Of a stretch of 8,952 nucleotides of DNA, positions 5,093 through 8,952 are shown piece by piece. The DNA lies in the NCBI GenBank assembly GCA_017536845.1, contig JAFWCP010000172.1, forward strand, positions 1 to 8,952, given 5' to 3'. The notes under the pieces were generated by a model. It saw only the letters and a program-made list of their open reading frames with translations, had not been told where the DNA came from and did not search any database. Positions within the stretch are counted from its first letter, which is position 1. The number at the start of each line of letters is the position of its first letter. This DNA is from Solobacterium sp. Lineage in GTDB: Bacteria > Bacillota_I > Bacilli_A > Erysipelotrichales > Erysipelotrichaceae. Position numbers and translations under genes: made by a program.

Positions 5093-6388
5093 TTACAGCA
5101 GGCCGATGCGGCGGTAGATTTCATCCACCCGCCTGATATGGTAAGCCGTTGAGAAGCAGTCTTCAATTTCTTCCGGCGTCAGGGTTGATGTAACTTCCGG
5201 GACGGATTCCATCAGTTCACGGAAGTTCAGGTTGTTCTCCCATGCCTTGATGGCCTGAGGCTGGACGGTATCATATGCCTTTTCTCTGGACCATCCCTTC
5301 TCCACCAGCTTTAACATGAAGCGCTGGGAGAAGATGACGCCGTTGGTCTTCCAGATGTTTGCCATCATGTTTTCCGGGAAGACGGTCAGGTTTTTGAGGA
5401 TATTGCCGAATCTGGTAAGCATGTAGTCCAGCAGCTCGGTTGCATCGGGAGCGATGATCCGTTCCACTGAAGAGTGCGAGATGTCTCTTTCATGCCAGAG
5501 CGGGACATCCTCATAGGCGGTCATCATGTAGCCGTGCAGGACACGGGCACAGCCGCAGATGTTTTCCGAACCGATCGGATTTCTCTTGTGCGGCATGGCG
5601 CTGGAACCCTTCTGGCCCTTGCGGAAGCGTTCCTCGGCTTCTCTGACCTCGGTTCTCTGCAGATGCCTGATTTCGGTTGCCATCTGTTCGATGCTGGAAC
5701 CGATCAGGGCAAGCACCGAGAAATAATGGGCGTGGCGGTCACGCTGCAGCACCTGGGTGGAGATGGCGGCAGACTGGATGCCCAGCTGTTCGCAGACATA
5801 ATCCTGCACGAAAGGCGGAATGTTGGCAAAGGTGCCGACAGCGCCGGAGATCTTGCCGGCTTCGACATCTTTGGCAGCCATTTCAAACCGTTCCAGGTTG
5901 CGCTTCATTTCTTCATACCACAAGGCAAATTTCATGCCGAAGGTCGTGATTTCAGCATGTACGCCATGGGTCCTGCCCATGCAGGGGACATCCTTGTACT
6001 TCAATGCGTTTTCCTTCAGGATTTCCATGAAGGCATGCAGGTCTTCACGCAGGATGGCATTGGCCTTCTTGAAGCGCAGGCCGTTGGCGGTATCGACGAT
6101 ATCGGTGCTGGTCACGCCATAGTGCACCCACTTCTTTTCTTCGCCCAGCGATTCTGATACACATCTTGTAAAGGCGACGACATCATGTCTTGTCTCCTGT
6201 TCGATTTCCAGAATCCTGGCGACGGAGAACTTCGCGTTTGCCTTGATTTTCTCGACATCCTCAGCCGGAATTTCCCCCAGTCTGCTCCAGGCTTCATCAA
6301 TCAGGATTTCCACATCCAGCCAGGCCTGGAACTTCGCTTCTTCAGTCCAGATGTCACGCATCTGCTTTCTTGAATACCTTTCGATCAT
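5093..6388 (-). CDS. purB: Adenylosuccinate lyase
   Basis: This enzyme removes fumarate from SAICAR in de novo purine synthesis and from adenylosuccinate in AMP synthesis; it acts in the cytoplasm as a homotetramer. The 431-residue length equals that of the B. subtilis enzyme as I recall it, and the key residues fall at the same numbers. These are H68 (TRHDVV), H89 (VHYGVTSTD), the catalytic H141 (GRTHGVHAE) and the flexible-loop serine S262 in the fumarate lyase signature [11 protein letters not shown] (261-271). The ATG at 6388 has GGAGG 7 bases upstream, and that ribosome site overlaps the TAG stop of the lipoprotein gene. It is the last gene of the scpA operon and is closed by the terminator near 5031-5070. 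No purine riboswitch or PurR-type site is seen next to it, so its expression here probably follows the scpA promoter. Confidence 0.98.
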   Translation of the reverse strand: MIERYSRKQMRDIWTEEAKFQAWLDVEILIDEAWSRLGEIPAEDVEKIKANAKFSVARILEIEQETRHDVVAFTRCVSESLGEEKKWVHYGVTSTDIVDTANGLRFKKANAILREDLHAFMEILKENALKYKDVPCMGRTHGVHAEITTFGMKFALWYEEMKRNLERFEMAAKDVEAGKISGAVGTFANIPPFVQDYVCEQLGIQSAAISTQVLQRDRHAHYFSVLALIGSSIEQMATEIRHLQRTEVREAEERFRKGQKGSSAMPHKRNPIGSENICGCARVLHGYMMTAYEDVPLWHERDISHSSVERIIAPDATELLDYMLTRFGNILKNLTVFPENMMANIWKTNGVIFSQRFMLKLVEKGWSREKAYDTVQPQAIKAWENNLNFRELMESVPEVTSTLTPEEIEDCFSTAYHIRRVDEIYRRIGLL

Positions 6389-6399
6389 CGGTTTTCCTC

Positions 6400-6870
6400 C
6401 TATTCCTCTCCGAAATACGCATTTACGATTCGTTTCGCTTCTTCAATGTTTTCACAGACAACCAGCACGGTGACGCCCTTGCCGGATCTGAGCACCGCGT
6501 TGGAAAGCATGAATACCTGGTCTGGATGAGTCAGGCTCATCCGCTTTTTTTCGGCAGCAAGATAACTCTCCAGAAAGGTTTCCGTTACCGCCGTATCATC
6601 GCTGATAAAGACGCCGATCCGGCTGGCATCCGCTTCATCAACGGCTTTATAAAGCGTCATCTGCGAACAGACGTCTTCCCCGTCAAAGACCTTCCCTCTG
6701 ACGATGCGCTCCTTTTCTTTTTCCAGACGGCCGCTCAGCTTCAGCGAAGCCGCCATTTCCTTCACCGCTTTTTCCGATTCGCTGACTGCCGCCGGCGCCG
6801 CTGAAGGCGCTGAGCAGGAAACCAGCAGCGTGACAAGCATCAGGATGATGCATTTCAAGATCCGTTTCAT
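6400..6870 (-). CDS. Small secreted lipoprotein, DUF4358-like
   Basis: This 156-residue protein has a typical lipoprotein signal: MKRILK, a hydrophobic core, then the lipobox LVSC with the lipidated cysteine at C19. After an Ala/Ser/Glu-rich linker (20-55) comes a compact alpha/beta domain running to the C-terminus. Its pattern (IGVFISDD, a long helix ending AAEKKRM, then [16 protein letters not shown] and a final helix) resembles the DUF4358 domain of Bacillota lipoproteins. That family match is from memory and moderate. The mature protein would be anchored on the outer face of the membrane. The ATG lies 3 bases after the scpB stop, with GAGGAG 12 bases before it, rather far for an efficient site. 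Its place between scpB and purB gives no obvious functional link. Function unknown. Confidence 0.85.
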   Translation of the reverse strand: MKRILKCIILMLVTLLVSCSAPSAAPAAVSESEKAVKEMAASLKLSGRLEKEKERIVRGKVFDGEDVCSQMTLYKAVDEADASRIGVFISDDTAVTETFLESYLAAEKKRMSLTHPDQVFMLSNAVLRSGKGVTVLVVCENIEEAKRIVNAYFGEE

Positions 6871-6873
6871 ATG

Positions 6874-7440
6874 TTAAAACAGCTCCTCGTTTTTCTCTTC
6901 GGCATCAAATTCCGGCAGCCTGGGAAGTTCCTCCAGACTGACCAGTTCGAAGGCGTCCATGAAATCTTCCGTCACCTCGTACAGGAACGGTCTTCCCGGC
7001 GCTTCCGAACGGCCGGCTTCCCGGATCAGCCCGCGGGCCTGCAGCTTGCGGATCATCATATCCGAGCTGACGCCCCGGATTTCTTCGATTTCCACCCTGG
7101 TCACCGGCTGCTTGTAGGCAATCACGGCGAGGGTTTCCATGGCCGCCGACGACAGCCTGCTTTCCTTGGTCACCTGGAACAGTTTCTTTGCCGTTTCGTT
7201 GACAAATTCCTTCGACAGGAAACGGTAGACACTGCCGTAACGGGCAACTTCAATGCCCCGGTCCTCATTGGCGTAGTATTCCATCAGATACTCCATCAGC
7301 TTCTCGGCATAGGGTTTCGTCGTGCCAAGCGCATCTACCAGCTGGTCCAGGGTCAGCCCCTCATCGCCGGTCAGAAACAGAAGCCCTTCCGCAATCGAAG
7401 CCATATGGATGAATCCTTCATCTCTTTCCGTATCACTCAT
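6874..7440 (-). CDS. scpB: Segregation and condensation protein B
   Basis: ScpB dimerises and binds the middle of ScpA to build the SMC-ScpAB complex that compacts and separates the chromosome. The 188-residue protein shows the two expected winged-helix domains. The first starts near ASIAEGLLFLTGDEGLTLDQ. The second contains the family hallmark ETLAVIAYKQPVTRVEIEEI and RGVSSD (about 112-137). The acidic, disordered-looking tail is typical. The start at 7440 gives an 8-base overlap with scpA (ATGAGTGA) and has AGAGGT 10 bases upstream. A second ATG at 7404 (MASIAEG) would give a more usual N-terminus and has AGGA before it, so the first 12 residues are uncertain. Confidence 0.96.
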   Translation of the reverse strand: MSDTERDEGFIHMASIAEGLLFLTGDEGLTLDQLVDALGTTKPYAEKLMEYLMEYYANEDRGIEVARYGSVYRFLSKEFVNETAKKLFQVTKESRLSSAAMETLAVIAYKQPVTRVEIEEIRGVSSDMMIRKLQARGLIREAGRSEAPGRPFLYEVTEDFMDAFELVSLEELPRLPEFDAEEKNEELF

Positions 7441-8170
7441 TCACCTGTTCACCTCTTGTAAACCAGATCGTTTCTTTCTCATCAATCGTAAAATACAGGA
7501 CGTGCTGACGGGCCAGATCCAGCACCGCCAGGAAGGTCACAATGAATTTCGGCAGATCGTGACAGTCATCGACCAGCGTATCAAAGCTGAAAGTCTTCGG
7601 CAATGTGGCCAGCCGGGCCCGGACTTCCAGTTCCCTGTCTTCCATTGAGATTTCCTTCACCGTGTATCTTGTCTCCAGCGGCATCGTCAGCCTGAGCCGG
7701 CGCATGCAGCGTTTCATCGCCTTCATGAGTTCATACGCGCTGCCATGGAATACGCCGTCTTCCACCGGCACCATCCATTCTTCAACGACACTGCTGAGCG
7801 GTTTGCCCATCTTCTTCTGACGGTTTTCAAACATCTGGGCAAGATCGCTGCTGACGTCCTTGAACTTCTGGTATTCCAGCAGCCTTCTGACCAGCGTCTT
7901 CTGGGGATCTTCGTCTTCCGCTTCCAGCCTGTCCTTATTCCCCGGCAGCATCTTCCTGCTTTTGTATTCGATCAGGATGGCCATTTCCACCAGGTATTCG
8001 CTGGCAATCTCAAGATGCAGCGTCTCCATGGAATTCAGATAGGCAATGTACTGGTCGGTCAGGGCATTGACATCCAGGTTGAGCAGATCCAGTTTGTTTT
8101 CCCGTATCAGGTGCAGCATCAGGTCCAAAGGGCCGTCAAACTGTTCCAGTGTCACACTAAACTCATTCAT
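7433..8170 (-). CDS. scpA: Segregation and condensation protein A
   Basis: ScpA is the kleisin that bridges the two SMC heads and carries the ScpB dimer. The 245 residues begin with the family signature FDGPLDLMLHLIRENKLDLL (11-30) in the N-terminal helical domain that contacts the SMC neck. A charged linker follows around residues 75-125, then the C-terminal winged helix (TLPKTFSFDTLVDDC onward) that caps the SMC head. Similarity starts almost at the ATG, and an in-frame TGA six codons upstream excludes a longer protein, so the start at 8170 is firm. There is no Shine-Dalgarno sequence before it and a -10 element lies only 9 bases upstream. It heads the scpA-scpB-lipoprotein-purB run. Confidence 0.97.
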   Translation of the reverse strand: MNEFSVTLEQFDGPLDLMLHLIRENKLDLLNLDVNALTDQYIAYLNSMETLHLEIASEYLVEMAILIEYKSRKMLPGNKDRLEAEDEDPQKTLVRRLLEYQKFKDVSSDLAQMFENRQKKMGKPLSSVVEEWMVPVEDGVFHGSAYELMKAMKRCMRRLRLTMPLETRYTVKEISMEDRELEVRARLATLPKTFSFDTLVDDCHDLPKFIVTFLAVLDLARQHVLYFTIDEKETIWFTRGEQVNE

Positions 8171-8179
8171 AGCCCGTGC

Positions 8180-8188
8180 ATTATATCA
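8180..8188 (-). promoter_or_regulatory. Extended -10 promoter just before scpA
   Basis: The minus strand reads TGATATAAT, a full TGnTATAAT extended -10. No good -35 stands at 17 bases (only a T run at 8208-8203); TTTACA at 8204-8199 is spaced 13, too close. Transcription would begin near 8173, three or four bases before the scpA ATG. Confidence 0.6.
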
Positions 8189-8270
8189 AAAACGGCCCTG
8201 TAAAAAAAGGTCATTCTTCCTTCATGCCGTCAGCCGGAAAAGATGGCCCAAAGTGATCTTTCAAAGACAG

Positions 8271-8300
8271 AAAAACCCGAGAGGCCATCCTCTCAGGTTT
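8271..8300 (-). terminator. Intrinsic terminator of leuS
   Basis: The arms 8289-8300 and 8273-8284 form a 12-pair stem with one G-T pair and a 4-base loop. On the minus strand the stem is followed by a TTTTTCTGTCTTT tract. It lies about 25 bases after the leuS stop and separates leuS from the scpA operon. Confidence 0.9.
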
Positions 8301-8325
8301 CATGGCTGTCTGATGAGTCCGCTGC

Positions 8326-8952
8326 TTATTTGGCAACGATGTTGACGATCTTGTTGGGAACAACAACGACCTTCCTGATTTCCTTGCCTTCGATAAACGG
8401 CCTGACGCTTTCCAGGGCGAGTGCTTCCTTCTCGACATCTTCCTTGGCGCTGTCCTTCGGGAAGTCGAACTTTCCTCTGAGCTTGCCGTTGACCTGGACC
8501 GCAATGGTGACATTGCTCATTTCAAGCAGGACGGCATCGTAGGTCGGCCAGGATGCATAAGCAAGCGTCTGTTCGCCGGTATAGGCATGGTACATCTCTT
8601 CGCAGATGTGCGGGGCAATCGGGGAAAGCAGTTTGATGAAGCCGATCATCATGTCTCTGTTGACCTTTTCTGCCTTATAGCACTCGTTGATGAAGATCAT
8701 CATCTGGGCGATCGCAGTATTGAAGCCGAGCGTATCAATGTCTTCGGTCACCTTCTTGACCGTAAAGTTGTAGACATAATCAAGGGCAGGAGTCTTTTCA
8801 TCGGTGATCTTCTCCGGCATTTCCATAGCCAGACGCCAGACTCTGTCAATCCACTTGCGGGCGCCGTCAACGCCCTGTTCGCTCCAGGGCTTGGAGGCTT
8901 CCAGCGGTCCCATGAACATTTCATAAAGACGCAGGGTATCGGCGCCGTACTG
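8326..8952 (-). CDS. leuS: Leucyl-tRNA synthetase, C-terminal part (5' end outside window)
   Basis: The last 208 residues of LeuRS, which attaches leucine to tRNA-Leu in the cytoplasm. The frame is open to the right edge and begins with YGADTLRLYEMFMGP, the stretch that follows the KMSKS loop in bacterial LeuRS, so the catalytic and editing domains lie outside the window. Then come the helical anticodon-binding domain (residues about 20-140 of the fragment, containing LLSPIAPHICEEMYH) and the small C-terminal tRNA-contacting domain, with VNGKLRG and the family-typical ending KIVNIVAK. Nothing is broken; the ATG at 8919 is internal, not a start. Confidence 0.97.
   Translation of the reverse strand, partial: QYGADTLRLYEMFMGPLEASKPWSEQGVDGARKWIDRVWRLAMEMPEKITDEKTPALDYVYNFTVKKVTEDIDTLGFNTAIAQMMIFINECYKAEKVNRDMMIGFIKLLSPIAPHICEEMYHAYTGEQTLAYASWPTYDAVLLEMSNVTIAVQVNGKLRGKFDFPKDSAKEDVEKEALALESVRPFIEGKEIRKVVVVPNKIVNIVAK

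Noticed and set aside
4629..5117. Plus-strand open frame of 162 codons across the island
   Set aside because: It reads the GNAT remnant in the wrong frame and runs antisense into the end of purB; no ribosome site or family features.
5474..6157. Plus-strand open frame of 227 codons
   Set aside because: It is a shadow of purB on the other strand, produced by its codon use.
8199..8204. TTTACA as the -35 of the scpA promoter
   Set aside because: The spacer to TATAAT is only 13 bases, too short for normal sigma-A recognition.
1..8952. CRISPR array, tRNA or rRNA gene, or complete insertion sequence
   Set aside because: I saw no spaced direct repeats, no cloverleaf or rRNA stretches, and no transposase frame or paired terminal repeats with target duplications.

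Overview
The window looks like part of a chromosome from a member of the Bacillota with moderate G+C, perhaps in or near the Erysipelotrichia. This placement is an inference: it rests on the contiguous leuS, scpA, scpB and purB block, strong GGAGG ribosome sites, T-rich intrinsic terminators and a DUF4358-like lipoprotein. The sequence alone cannot fix genus or species. All intact genes lie on the minus strand, so transcription runs from high to low coordinates.

Region 1 (8952 down to 5031) is housekeeping. The 3' end of leuS is closed by a strong intrinsic terminator. An extended -10 promoter then starts a tight run of scpA, scpB, a small lipoprotein gene and purB. The junctions are an 8-base overlap, a 3-base gap and an 11-base gap. 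The predicted transcription start lies only a few bases before the scpA ATG, and there is no Shine-Dalgarno sequence, so scpA may be translated from a nearly leaderless mRNA. The run ends at a long two-way terminator.

Region 2 (about 5030 down to 3980) has no intact gene. It holds a headless plus-strand GNAT acetyltransferase remnant that begins at a perfect 9-base inverted repeat, and a probable frameshifted minus-strand gene for a small two-helix membrane protein. It reads as a decayed accessory island between two operons.

Region 3 (about 3980 down to the left edge) is a four-gene catabolic operon. It comprises an SDR-type polyol or sugar dehydrogenase, the two halves of a split transketolase, and an FGGY kinase of the glycerol kinase-like branch that runs off the window. 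The operon has its own TATAAT promoter, a candidate operator built of TGAAAAC and CTGCC modules, a 5' leader hairpin and an intercistronic hairpin. The simplest reading is that a polyol or hydroxyketone is oxidised by the SDR to a ketose, phosphorylated by the kinase, and the ketose phosphate then passed to the dedicated transketolase and into the pentose phosphate pool. The substrate is unknown. The kinase keeps the glycerol kinase catalytic residues but has changes in the substrate pocket. The split transketolase plus kinase recalls the D-apiose (apulose 4-phosphate) pathway, with xylulose or erythrulose routes as alternatives. This operon is the best candidate in the window for something not yet described.
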